DNA of 14,034 nucleotides from an uncultured Rhodanobacter sp. (GTDB lineage: Bacteria > Pseudomonadota > Gammaproteobacteria > Xanthomonadales > Rhodanobacteraceae), in contig CAIKJM010000143.1 in assembly GCA_903827735.1 (NCBI GenBank), forward strand, positions 1 to 14,034, given 5' to 3'. This document shows, piece after piece, positions 1 through 7,718 of this stretch (positions are counted from its first letter, which is position 1; every line of letters begins with the position of its first letter). The translations under genes and the position numbers were made by a program. The notes below the pieces were generated by a model that was given only the letters and a program-made list of their open reading frames with translations, did not search any database and was not told the DNA's origin.

Positions 1-696
1 AACCGCTTACAGCATTACTACCAATTTCAAGTGGTATTAAAGCCGTCGCCGGACGCCATTCAGGAATTGTATCTGGGCTCGTTGCGGCATTTGGGCCTGG
101 ATTTGCTTGAACACGATATACGCTTTGTCGAAGACAATTGGGAATCGCCCACTCTGGGCGCGTGGGGCTTGGGCTGGGAAGTCTGGCTGAACGGCATGGA
201 AGTCACCCAGTTCACCTATTTCCAGCAGGCCGGTGGACTCGAGTGCCGGCCGGTGACGGGCGAAATCACGTACGGTCTCGAACGCCTGGTGATGTATCTG
301 CAGAATGTGGACAGCATCTACGACATCGTCTGGACGCACGCGCCCCACGGCGTGGTGACCTACGGCGATGTGTTCCATCAGAACGAAGTCGAGCAGAGCA
401 CCTACAACTTCGAACAGGCCAACGTGGCCGAGCTGCTGCACTGGTTCGACGTCTGCGAAGCCGGCGCCAATCAGCTGATCGCGGCCAACCTGCCGCTGCC
501 GGCCTACGAGCAGGTGATGAAAGCCAGCCACACCTTCAACCTGCTCGACGCGCGCCGTGCGATCAGCGTCACCGAACGCCAGCGCTATATCCTGCGGGTG
601 CGTACGCTGTCGCGCAGCGTGGCCGAAACCTACGTGGCGCAGCGCGAGAAGCTCGGCTTTCCCGGCCTGAAACAGCCGAAGGAGCAGGCCGCATGA
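1..696 (+). CDS. glyQ: Glycine--tRNA ligase alpha subunit, 3' part (5' end outside window)
   Basis: Catalytic subunit of the alpha2beta2 bacterial glycyl-tRNA synthetase, which charges tRNA-Gly with glycine in the cytoplasm. The frame is open from base 1 and encodes 231 residues, beginning NRLQHYYQFQVV. Compared with E. coli GlyQ (about 303 residues, from memory), roughly the first 74 residues lie upstream of the window. Blocks typical of the family are visible: FVEDNWESPTLGAWGLGWEV, WLNGMEVTQFTYFQQ, GEITYGLERL, GDVFHQNEVEQSTYNFE, and near the end FNLLDARRAISVTERQRYI. The TGA stop shares an ATGA overlap with the start of glyS, so the two subunits are probably translationally coupled at equal dose. 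The internal GTG at 31 is not the start, because conserved sequence continues upstream of it. Identity is essentially certain. Confidence 0.97.
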   Translation, partial: NRLQHYYQFQVVLKPSPDAIQELYLGSLRHLGLDLLEHDIRFVEDNWESPTLGAWGLGWEVWLNGMEVTQFTYFQQAGGLECRPVTGEITYGLERLVMYLQNVDSIYDIVWTHAPHGVVTYGDVFHQNEVEQSTYNFEQANVAELLHWFDVCEAGANQLIAANLPLPAYEQVMKASHTFNLLDARRAISVTERQRYILRVRTLSRSVAETYVAQREKLGFPGLKQPKEQAA

Positions 697-2840
697 GCGC
701 CACCAAATCACTCCTGATCGAGCTGGGCACTGAAGAGCTGCCGCCGAAGGCGCTGGATGAACTGTCTGCAGCTTTCATGCGCGGTATCAGCGACGGTCTG
801 GCCAAGCGCGGTATCGCCGGCGATCTAGATCAGGCCGCGGCGTATGCGTCGCCGCGCCGTCTGGCAGTCCATATTCCCAACGTCGCTGCGGCGCAGCCGG
901 CGCAATCCGTCGAGCGTCGGGGGCCTGCGCTCGGCGCCGCGCTCGACAAGGACGGTCAGCCGTCCAAAGCGCTGCTGGGTTTTGCGCAGTCCTGCGGCGT
1001 CGATGTGGCGCAGCTCGAAAAACTCGAAACCGACAAGGGCGGCTGGTATGTCTGGCGAACGGTCAAGCCGGCCCAGCCACTGGCGGCACTGCTGCCGGAA
1101 ATCGTCGACGAAGCGCTGAAAGGCCTGCCAATCCCGCGGCCCATGCGCTGGGCCGGTCACGACTACAGCTTTGTGCGTCCCGCACACTGGCTGGTGATGC
1201 TGCACGGTGCCGACGTTATCAACGGCGAGATTCTTGGCCTGACGAGCGGGCGTGCCTCGCGCGGCCACCGCTTCATGCATCCCAGCGCGGTGCAGGTGGC
1301 GGATGCCGACAGCTGGCTCGACGCCATGCGTGCGGCCAAGGTGCTGGCCGACCCGGAGGAGCGTCGCCAGCGCATCCGCGATGAAATTGCCGCGGTGACG
1401 GCGCAGACCGGTGGCGTGCCGCGCGCGAAGGACGAGCTCTTAAACGAGATCGCCAACCTCACCGAGTGGCCGGTCGCTATCGCCTGCACCTTCGAGCGCG
1501 AATTTCTCGCGGTACCGCCCGAGGCGCTGGTGACGACGATGGAGACGAATCAGAAGTTCGTCCCAGTGTTCGATGCCGCGGGCAAGCTGACCGAGCATTT
1601 CATCGGCATCGCCAATATCCACAGCAGCGATCCGGCCGAAATTCGTAAAGGCTACGAGCGGGTCATCCGGCCGCGCTTCGCCGACGCCAAGTTTTTCTGG
1701 GACGAGGATCTGAAAACGCCGCTCGCTGCGCAGATGGAACAGCTGAAGACCGTCACCTATCAGCAGTCCCTCGGCAGCGTGTGGGATAAAACCATCCGCG
1801 TGGCCGAGCTGGCGAGGATCATTGCCAATCGCGTCGGTGTCGACGCCGGCCAGGCGACTCGCGCAGCGTCGCTGAGCAAATGCGATCTGCTGACGCGCAT
1901 GGTCGGCGAGTTTCCCGAACTGCAGGGCGTCATGGGTCGCTACTACGCCCGCCACGACGGGGAAACGGCCGAGGTGGCCGAGGCGCTGGACAGTTTTTAT
2001 CAGCCGCGCTTTGGCGGCGACGCGATCGCACCCGATGCGGTGGGCCGGGTGCTGGCCGTGGCGGAAAGGCTCGACACGCTGGCCGGCATTTTCGCCGTCG
2101 GCATGAAGCCCAGCGGCAACAAGGATCCGTTTGCGCTGCGTCGAGCCGCGCTGGGCATGGCGCGTACGTTGATCGAAGGCGGCCTCGAGATCGACCTGCG
2201 CAGCAGCTTCGTCGAAGCGCTGGAGCTGCTGCCCGACGCTGCACTTGCGGCAGGCCTCAAGCCGGGCAAGGACGGCGCTCCGGCCGTGTTGGAAGCCGGC
2301 CCGCGTCGCGCTGCGCTGGCCGGCGAGCTCTACGACTTCGTGATAGACCGTTTGCGCGGTTACTACGCCGACCAGGGCTTCACCAGCGCGCCGTTCGAAG
2401 CGGTGCTGGCCGTGCAGCCGGGCAGCCTGCCGGATTTCGATCGGCGCCTGCGTGCCGTGGCCGAGTTTGGTTTGCGGCCGGAAGCCGCGAGTCTGGCGGC
2501 AGCCAACAAGCGGGTAGGCAATATTCTGCGCAAGCAGGCCGAGGAACCCGGCGCGTTGGCCATTCCGCGCACGGTCGACCCGGCGCATTTCGAATCCGAG
2601 GCGGAACGCGATCTGGCCGAGGCGCTTGCCTCGGCGCAGAGAGAGACGGCACCATTTCTGGAGGCCGGCGACTATACGGCTGTACTGGATCGACTCTCGC
2701 GGCTGCAGGCGCCGGTCGACGTGTTCTTCGAGAGCGTGCTGGTCAATGCAGACAACCCGGCCGTGCGCGCCAACCGGCTGGCTCTGCTGGGCCAGTTGAA
2801 GGCGCAGTTCGGCGCTATTGCTGATATTTCGCTGCTCTGA
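693..2840 (+). CDS. glyS: Glycine--tRNA ligase beta subunit
   Basis: Beta subunit of tetrameric glycyl-tRNA synthetase. It recognises tRNA-Gly and is needed for activity together with GlyQ. The product is 715 residues, slightly longer than E. coli GlyS (about 689). The N-terminus carries the family signature LLIELGTEELPPK (about residues 7-19). An HD-type motif (RHDGE, H421-D422) lies in the middle, and SGNKDPFALRR (about 474-484) is the typical central block. The C-terminal part, with VDVFFESVLVN around 675-685, is the anticodon-binding (DALR-like) region. The ATG at 693 is chosen because it overlaps the glyQ stop by 4 nt and the protein begins exactly like other GlyS proteins. An open frame runs further upstream to 138 but lies inside glyQ. 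A strong bidirectional terminator follows 18 nt after the stop. Confidence 0.97.
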   Translation: MSATKSLLIELGTEELPPKALDELSAAFMRGISDGLAKRGIAGDLDQAAAYASPRRLAVHIPNVAAAQPAQSVERRGPALGAALDKDGQPSKALLGFAQSCGVDVAQLEKLETDKGGWYVWRTVKPAQPLAALLPEIVDEALKGLPIPRPMRWAGHDYSFVRPAHWLVMLHGADVINGEILGLTSGRASRGHRFMHPSAVQVADADSWLDAMRAAKVLADPEERRQRIRDEIAAVTAQTGGVPRAKDELLNEIANLTEWPVAIACTFEREFLAVPPEALVTTMETNQKFVPVFDAAGKLTEHFIGIANIHSSDPAEIRKGYERVIRPRFADAKFFWDEDLKTPLAAQMEQLKTVTYQQSLGSVWDKTIRVAELARIIANRVGVDAGQATRAASLSKCDLLTRMVGEFPELQGVMGRYYARHDGETAEVAEALDSFYQPRFGGDAIAPDAVGRVLAVAERLDTLAGIFAVGMKPSGNKDPFALRRAALGMARTLIEGGLEIDLRSSFVEALELLPDAALAAGLKPGKDGAPAVLEAGPRRAALAGELYDFVIDRLRGYYADQGFTSAPFEAVLAVQPGSLPDFDRRLRAVAEFGLRPEAASLAAANKRVGNILRKQAEEPGALAIPRTVDPAHFESEAERDLAEALASAQRETAPFLEAGDYTAVLDRLSRLQAPVDVFFESVLVNADNPAVRANRLALLGQLKAQFGAIADISLL

Positions 2841-2858
2841 GCCTGTCGTTATCGGCAC

Positions 2859-2886
2859 AAAAAAGCAGCCGCATGGCTGCTTTTTT
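2859..2886. terminator. Bidirectional rho-independent terminator between glyS and the XRE gene
   Basis: Perfect 12-bp inverted repeat: AAAAAAGCAGCC (2859-2870), loop GCAT, GGCTGCTTTTTT (2875-2886). On the + strand it gives a GC-rich hairpin followed by six T, 18 nt after the glyS stop. On the - strand the A run becomes the T tract, 41 nt after the stop of the convergent regulator gene. It therefore probably terminates both transcripts. Confidence 0.93.
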
Positions 2887-2927
2887 ATTGGTAGGTTGCG
2901 CCACCGAACCGGCTGTTGCGTGCCGCT

Positions 2928-3512
2928 TCAAGCCACCTGATTGCCTCGACCTTCGCGAATCCGCTTGGCCAGCCGATGATTGAACGTCAGCATTGCCGTG
3001 GTATCGACATTGATACCGCCGGGACCGAGGATTTCATACAGATCAGCCAGCATGTCCGTGTTGTCGGCCAGCGTCAGCGGGCTGTCCGCCAGCTCCAGCT
3101 CGGATTGCAGAATTTTCATGGCAGTGTTGAGCCGCTGCGAGTCCACGCCGTTGTCATGCGCCGGCAGCATGCTGACCGAAGCGCCCCCCAGCCGGAGCTT
3201 GGGTCGCTGCGTCGACACGACCTCGGAGCTGTACTGATCGTCCGGGGTGGTGGTCGACGGATCGGCTTGTATCGCGCCTTCGCCGGCCACCAGCCACACC
3301 AGCGAGATACCCAGGGTGCGTGCAAGCGTCACGCAACGTGCGCGCGAAGGATCCGTATTACCGTCGCGCCAGCTGCGCACCACGCCTTCGGAAAACCCGC
3401 ACATGCGGGCTATTTCGGTGGCGCTGCCAACCCGCTGGATCAGCAGCTTGATGCGGTCAGAAAAAGTGCCTCCTGGCGTAGGTGTCGGCGTATAGGAAGG
3501 CTGCATATTCAT
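2928..3512 (-). CDS. XRE/phage-repressor-like helix-turn-helix transcriptional regulator
   Basis: Predicted DNA-binding protein of 194 residues. After a Pro/Thr-rich N-terminal tail (TPTPTPGG, 8-15), residues about 17-80 form a Cro/CI-type helix-turn-helix. The recognition region is ATEIARMCGFSEGVVRSWRDG, and the domain closes with ISLVWLVAGEG, an ending common in phage CI-like repressors. The C-terminal 110 residues show no S24 peptidase signature (no recognisable Ser-Lys dyad context or Ala-Gly cleavage site), so LexA-like self-cleavage is not expected. Residues about 125-190 are probably helical and might mediate dimerisation. The ATG at 3512 has no clear Shine-Dalgarno sequence, and a second ATG lies two codons on. 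It is convergent with glyS and divergent from the LplT-PlsC gene, with 360 bp between the two starts, so it may control that gene or itself. The target is unknown. Confidence 0.8.
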   Translation of the reverse strand: MNMQPSYTPTPTPGGTFSDRIKLLIQRVGSATEIARMCGFSEGVVRSWRDGNTDPSRARCVTLARTLGISLVWLVAGEGAIQADPSTTTPDDQYSSEVVSTQRPKLRLGGASVSMLPAHDNGVDSQRLNTAMKILQSELELADSPLTLADNTDMLADLYEILGPGGINVDTTAMLTFNHRLAKRIREGRGNQVA

Positions 3513-3872
3513 GATGATAATGGCCGTGGCGGAGGGTGTAAAAAGTTACGAGGCTAGAGGCCGGACATCGGTCCGAAACATTCAACCGGAGACGTTACGC
3601 ATATTTTGTGCTGCTTTTAGCGGAAGATGTGAGCACGTTACGCCTTAGTCGCAAACATTTACACATCTTTACGTCATTGACTTCACTGGTAAATATCGAC
3701 GAATAAAGCGCCAGACTTCAACCGACGCGTATTTTTTGAACGGCCGGCGCTACATCGCATGATGCTAACCAACGTACGCGCAGTTTCTTTCTTGGGAGTT
3801 TCGTAAGCTAACCTTCGGCAACGCGCCAACGTGAGCGCGGTTGACAGCCTCCGGGCTACGCCAAGGAACGAA
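3513..3872. promoter_or_regulatory. Divergent control region between the XRE regulator and the LplT-PlsC gene
   Basis: This 360-bp stretch lacks a convincing gene and is more AT-rich than its flanks. It contains a 5-4-5 inverted repeat, CGGAC-ATCG-GTCCG (3562-3575), about 50 bp upstream of the regulator start. It also contains two exact copies of ACGTTACGC (3592-3600 and 3635-3643), 43 bp or about four helical turns apart. A weak sigma70-like pair for the rightward gene is TTGAAC (3736-3741) with CATGAT 16 bp downstream (3758-3763). I found no clear promoter for the leftward gene. Operator function for the repeats is inferred only from position and symmetry. Confidence 0.4.
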
Positions 3873-5747
3873 ATGAGCCAATTCACCCTGCTGGGCAAGC
3901 GCCGGTTCGCCCCGTTCTTCTGGACCCAGGCGCTGGGCGCGTTCAACGACAACGTATTTCGCAACGCCCTGGTGATGCTGGTGGCCTTCCAGATGGGCCT
4001 GGACGATCACACGGTGTCGCTTTACACGAACTTGGCACCGGCACTCTTCATCATTCCGTTTTTCCTTTTTTCGGCCACCGCCGGACAGCTGGCCGAGAAG
4101 TTCGAAAAGACCCGGATCGTCCGCTACGTCAAACTGTTCGAGATCGCGGCCATGGTGCTGGCCGCGATAGGTTTCTATACGCACAACACGATGCTGCTGC
4201 TGATTGTGCTGTTCCTCATGGGGATGCACTCCACAACGTTCGGGCCAATCAAGTACGCGATCCTGCCGCAGGCGCTCAAGCCCGGTGAGCTGGTGGGCGG
4301 TAACGGCCTGATCGAGATGGGCACGCAGCTGGCCGTGCTGATCGGGCTGATCGCCGGCAGCTCGTTGATGCAAATCCCGCATCTGGGGCCGGTGCTCGCC
4401 GGCGCCGCGACCATCACGGTCGCGATCGTGGGCTACCTTGCCAGCCGCAGCATTCCCGCCGCTCCGGCCACCGCGCCAGGGCTGAAGTTCAACTGGAACC
4501 TGTTCACCGAGACGGCCCGCGTGCTGCGCATCACCAAACAGGATCGCGGCGTGTTCAACGCCGTGCTCGGCATTTCCTGGTTCTGGTTTTTCGGCACCGT
4601 GCTAGTGGCGCAGCTGCCGAGCTATACCAAGCTCAATCTCGGTGGCGACGGGTCAGTCAACATTCTGGGGCTGACGCTGTTCTCCATCGGCACCGGCGTC
4701 GGCTCGCTGCTGTGCGAAAAAATGTCGGGTAAGCGCGTGGAAGTCGGCCTGGTGCCGCTGGGCGCGTTCGGTCTGACAGCGTTCGGTATCGACCTGTTCT
4801 TCGCACGCTCGGGTCTGGCGCCGACGCAGGGCTTGAACTGGCTGGCGTTCTTGCAGGCTGCCGGCAGCTTGCGCATCGCGATGGATCTGACCCTGATCGG
4901 CGTTTTCGCGGGTTTCTACGTGGTGCCGCTGTTCGCCTTCATCCAGAGCCGCACGCCGCGCGATCGGCTGTCCCGCGTGATCGCCGGAAACAATATCCTC
5001 AACGCCTTGTTTATCGTTTGCGCCGCCGGCTTCGGCCTCGGCATGGGCGCGCTGGGCCTCGGCATACCGCAGATCTTTCTCGCCAGCGCGATATTGAATG
5101 CGCTGGTGGCGCTGTACATTTTCACCCTGGTGCCCGAGTTCGTGATGCGTTTCATCACCTGGGTACTGGTGAACACCTTGTACCGGGTTCGCGTGGACGG
5201 TACGCAGAACATTCCCGACGAAGGCGCCGTGCTGCTGGTGTGCAACCACGTCAGCTTTATGGATCCGCTGCTGCTGATGGCCAATCTGCGGCGGCCGGCG
5301 CGTTTCGTCATGTACTACAAGATTTTCAATATCCCGCTCCTGCGTTTCGTGTTCCGCACGGCAAAAGCCATCCCGATCGCCGGCCACAAGGAAGACCCGA
5401 CGCTGCTGCAGAAAGCCTATGACGCTATCGACGAAGCATTGGCCGACGGTGAGGTGGTTTGCGTTTTTCCGGAAGGTGCGCTGACGCGCGATGGCCAGAT
5501 CGCCACGTTCCGCACCGGCGTGGAAAAGATCCTCGCGCGTCGGCCGGTGCCGGTCGTGCCGATGGCCTTGCGCGGGCTGTGGGGCAGCGTCTGGAGCAAG
5601 CGCGACTCGATGCTGCACCGCTCGCGGTTGCCGCGACGATTTCGCGCGCGCGTGGAGCTGGTGATCGATCCGCCGATCGCGCCAGCCACCGTGACGGCCG
5701 CTGCGCTGGAGCAACGTGTGGGTGAACTGCGCGGAACGATGGCCTGA
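3873..5747 (+). CDS. LplT-like MFS lysophospholipid transporter fused to a PlsC-type acyltransferase
   Basis: Two-domain inner-membrane protein of 624 residues. Residues about 1-410 are an MFS transporter with many hydrophobic segments, opening FFWTQALGAFNDNVFRNALV as in lysophospholipid transporters. Residues about 425-624 form a PlsC/LPLAT acyltransferase with the NHx4D motif (N458-H459 to D464), FPEG (532-535) and a late VVPMALRG block. By family knowledge, such fusions flip 2-acyl lysophospholipid to the inner leaflet and re-acylate it, repairing phospholipids after lipoprotein acylation or phospholipase attack. The third domain of full Aas-type fusions, the acyl-ACP synthetase, is absent, so the acyl donor must be ready-made acyl-ACP or acyl-CoA. 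The ATG at 3873 is chosen because AAGGA lies 5 nt upstream. The frame extends to a GTG at 3831, but those 14 residues look non-conserved. The gene ends 21 bp from convergent ampE. Confidence 0.87.
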   Translation: MSQFTLLGKRRFAPFFWTQALGAFNDNVFRNALVMLVAFQMGLDDHTVSLYTNLAPALFIIPFFLFSATAGQLAEKFEKTRIVRYVKLFEIAAMVLAAIGFYTHNTMLLLIVLFLMGMHSTTFGPIKYAILPQALKPGELVGGNGLIEMGTQLAVLIGLIAGSSLMQIPHLGPVLAGAATITVAIVGYLASRSIPAAPATAPGLKFNWNLFTETARVLRITKQDRGVFNAVLGISWFWFFGTVLVAQLPSYTKLNLGGDGSVNILGLTLFSIGTGVGSLLCEKMSGKRVEVGLVPLGAFGLTAFGIDLFFARSGLAPTQGLNWLAFLQAAGSLRIAMDLTLIGVFAGFYVVPLFAFIQSRTPRDRLSRVIAGNNILNALFIVCAAGFGLGMGALGLGIPQIFLASAILNALVALYIFTLVPEFVMRFITWVLVNTLYRVRVDGTQNIPDEGAVLLVCNHVSFMDPLLLMANLRRPARFVMYYKIFNIPLLRFVFRTAKAIPIAGHKEDPTLLQKAYDAIDEALADGEVVCVFPEGALTRDGQIATFRTGVEKILARRPVPVVPMALRGLWGSVWSKRDSMLHRSRLPRRFRARVELVIDPPIAPATVTAAALEQRVGELRGTMA

Positions 5748-5768
5748 CGCGCCATCGCTCCATCCCCG

Positions 5769-6638
5769 TCAACTTAGCCAGCCGCCGATCACGACCAGGG
5801 CGACGGCGCTCAGCCACGCCAGCAGGGCGCGCAGCAGGGCGCTGCGCAATCGCAGCAGTTCCGTCAGCGGTTCGCTGCGCTCTTCGAAATAGCCGTCGCC
5901 CGCTTCGATATCGCTGAGGATGTCGGCCTGCGCGGCGGCGCCAAGAAAGCCCGGCTCCGCGCTGTACCAGCTGGTGGGCGCCGCCTGGCTGTGCCAGCGG
6001 CGCCACGCACCGATCACGGCTTCCCAGTGACCCACCACGGCGAGCGTAAAGGTCAGCAGCTGCGCGGGCAGCCAGTCCAGCGCGTTGGCCAGATAACGCG
6101 CGGCCGTGCGGCTGCTGGCATCGAGCGCCAGCGACTCGTCGCGCGCCAGCGTCTGCGCCAAACGGTAAAGCAGTGCGCCAAACGGACCGAGCAGAAAAAA
6201 CCACAGCAGCACGGCAAACCGGCGGCGAAGCGCGGCATACGCCACCGCTTCGCCCAGCGCAGGCGCAGTCCAGATCACCGCGCCGCCATCGTCGACCAGC
6301 TGTTGTGCGGCGGCCTGCCGACTGGCGCCATCGGGCGCTTTCAGAATCGCTTCGATATCGACTTCGAACTCGCGCGGCCCAAAGCAGAACAGCAGCACGA
6401 CCAGCGAAAACAGCAGGCCCAGCAGTTCGCCCAGCGGTGGATGATCGAACAGCCACGACAGCAGCAGACAAATCGCCAGCGGTGGCAGCAGCGCCAGCGC
6501 CACGCGGCCGCTGCCACTGGTGTCGGCCAGCTGTGCGACCCAGCGCCTAAACAGCCCATCGCGACGCCAGCGCGCCATTTGCGGCATCACGTGCAGCAGG
6601 CCAAGAGCAATGAGAGCGGTAAGCAGTCGGATAGCCAT
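5769..6638 (-). CDS. ampE: AmpE-family inner-membrane regulatory protein
   Basis: Integral membrane protein of 289 residues (E. coli AmpE is 284). Hydrophobic segments lie at about 45-63, 68-86, 138-158, 188-206 and 268-287. Family-like features are the segment ALRRRFAVLLWFFLLGPFGA (136-155) and LANALDWLPAQLLTFTLAVV followed by GHWEAVIGAW (183-212), matching the LDWVPxRL...GH pattern of AmpE and the related CobD/CbiB fold. AmpE is described as a sensory or modulator protein linked to AmpD and beta-lactamase induction through cell-wall recycling, although its molecular activity is poorly known. No ampD is adjacent here. It is the last gene of the leftward block, 98 nt after nudC. The ATG at 6638 has no evident Shine-Dalgarno sequence, and a small hairpin sits 8 nt upstream. 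A CobD-like cobalamin function is less likely because no cob genes are nearby. Confidence 0.8.
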   Translation of the reverse strand: MAIRLLTALIALGLLHVMPQMARWRRDGLFRRWVAQLADTSGSGRVALALLPPLAICLLLSWLFDHPPLGELLGLLFSLVVLLFCFGPREFEVDIEAILKAPDGASRQAAAQQLVDDGGAVIWTAPALGEAVAYAALRRRFAVLLWFFLLGPFGALLYRLAQTLARDESLALDASSRTAARYLANALDWLPAQLLTFTLAVVGHWEAVIGAWRRWHSQAAPTSWYSAEPGFLGAAAQADILSDIEAGDGYFEERSEPLTELLRLRSALLRALLAWLSAVALVVIGGWLS

Positions 6639-6646
6639 GAAGACAA

Positions 6647-6661
6647 ACTCGCGAAGCGAGT
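6647..6661 (-). repeat. Small hairpin just upstream of the ampE start codon
   Basis: Perfect inverted repeat ACTCGC-GAA-GCGAGT with a 6-bp stem and 3-nt loop. In the mRNA it would lie 8 nt before the ampE ATG, where the ribosome-binding site should be. No Shine-Dalgarno sequence is visible there. It could limit ampE translation or simply be chance, and no T tract supports a terminator. Confidence 0.45.
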
Positions 6662-6736
6662 GCGCATTGTATGCGAGTGGTCAGGCGCCAGCGGCCAGAA
6701 GTAGCGGAATAAAACTCAGCGCCTTACTCGAAGCAA

Positions 6737-7705
6737 TCAACCCGCGTCAGCGACCAATACATCCAGATCGAGCCCCGCGCGCTGCTTCAGCCAATGCGCC
6801 AGCAGCTGGTAGGACACCGACAGCGCCATCGAGGGGAGAAAGCTGCCGTCGGCCAGACCGTCGACGATTTGCTGCGGCGTGAACCAGCGCGCGTCTTCCA
6901 GCTCGCGGTCGTGCAGAGTGATGTGTGGCGATGAGGCGGTGGCGATAAAGCCCACCATCAGCGAGGCCGGCATCGGCCACGGTTGCGACGAGTGGTACTG
7001 AATGTCATCGACGATGACGCCGGATTCCTCCGCCACTTCGCGGCGCACCGCGTCTTCCAGCGATTCGCCCGGTTCCACGAAACCGGCCAAGGTGGAATAA
7101 CGCCCCGGCGGCCAGACTGCCTGGCGGCCCAGCAGACAGGCACCCTCGTATTCCACCAGCATAATCACCGCAGCGTCGGTGCGCGGGAAATGCATATGGG
7201 CACCGTCCGGGTTGGTGCAGCGGGCGCGGTGCCCCGCGGCGACCAGTTCGAGCGATGCGCCGCAGCGGTTGCAGTAGCGCATCTCGCGCTGCCAGTGCGC
7301 GAGGCCTTTGGCGTAGGCGAATAAACCGGCTTCGACGGCCGCCAGCTGCAGGCCGGCCGCGCGCAGGCTCATGCGCCGGGCGTCGAGTGCGGCTTCGAGG
7401 CGGTCGACCGACGCGGTTTGGTCCAGCACCAGCAAAAAATGCGGCGTCGTATCGATCAGGCCGAGAAAGCTGACCGGTAGGCCGAGGCGGAGCCTTTCGT
7501 ACTCGCGCTGGTCGAGCCAGCGCAGCGCTTCGCGATCGCGATGCATGAACGCTTCGCCCGCGGCATCCAGCACTACGTAGCGAACATCCGGCGCGCTGGC
7601 CTGTGCTGCGATCCATTCCCCATCGTCGCGCCGCTCGGCCGCCCGGTTGAGTACCAGGCTGAGTCCAGCAAACGTGTTCTGGTGCGGCGGTGTGTCCCGA
7701 TCCAT
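6737..7705 (-). CDS. nudC: NAD(+)/NADH diphosphatase, Nudix family (RNA deNADding enzyme)
   Basis: Nudix hydrolase of 322 residues that splits NADH to NMNH and AMP. In E. coli the enzyme also removes NAD caps from RNA 5' ends. The Nudix box Gx5Ex7REVAEESGV is complete (G208-V230; catalytic E223, E226, E227). The NudC hallmark SQPWPMPASLM (240-250) fixes the subfamily. The zinc-ribbon region before the Nudix domain keeps CNRC (C145, C148) and C163, but the usual fourth Cys is missing: after C163 the sequence reads TNPDGAHMH, so His170 or His172 might replace it. The protein is longer than E. coli NudC (257) because of its N-terminal domain, as is common in this lineage. The ATG at 7705 is preferred over the TTG one codon upstream. 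It starts 13 nt after the erpA stop, suggesting co-transcription. Confidence 0.93.
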   Translation of the reverse strand: MDRDTPPHQNTFAGLSLVLNRAAERRDDGEWIAAQASAPDVRYVVLDAAGEAFMHRDREALRWLDQREYERLRLGLPVSFLGLIDTTPHFLLVLDQTASVDRLEAALDARRMSLRAAGLQLAAVEAGLFAYAKGLAHWQREMRYCNRCGASLELVAAGHRARCTNPDGAHMHFPRTDAAVIMLVEYEGACLLGRQAVWPPGRYSTLAGFVEPGESLEDAVRREVAEESGVIVDDIQYHSSQPWPMPASLMVGFIATASSPHITLHDRELEDARWFTPQQIVDGLADGSFLPSMALSVSYQLLAHWLKQRAGLDLDVLVADAG

Positions 7706-7718
7706 CAAGACAATCCGC

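Noticed and set aside
138..692. Upstream extension of the glyS frame
   Set aside because: It lies entirely inside conserved glyQ in another frame and is Arg-rich. GlyS starts with its typical N-terminus at 693.
1440..2858. Long antisense open frame (472 codons, - strand) across glyS
   Set aside because: Its protein has no family features, and the glyS frame is fully conserved. High-GC codon use leaves the opposite strand open by chance.
3677..3706. TTGACT followed by GAATAA as a promoter for the LplT-PlsC gene
   Set aside because: The -10 candidate matches only 2 of 6 consensus bases; a slightly better pair lies at 3736-3763.
4653..5714. Antisense open frame (353 codons, - strand) across the LplT-PlsC gene
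   Set aside because: Gln/His/Arg-rich shadow translation with no recognisable domain; the + strand protein is clearly real.
5748..5768. Terminator between the convergent LplT-PlsC gene and ampE
   Set aside because: Only 21 bp separate the stops, and no stem with a T tract is visible on either strand.
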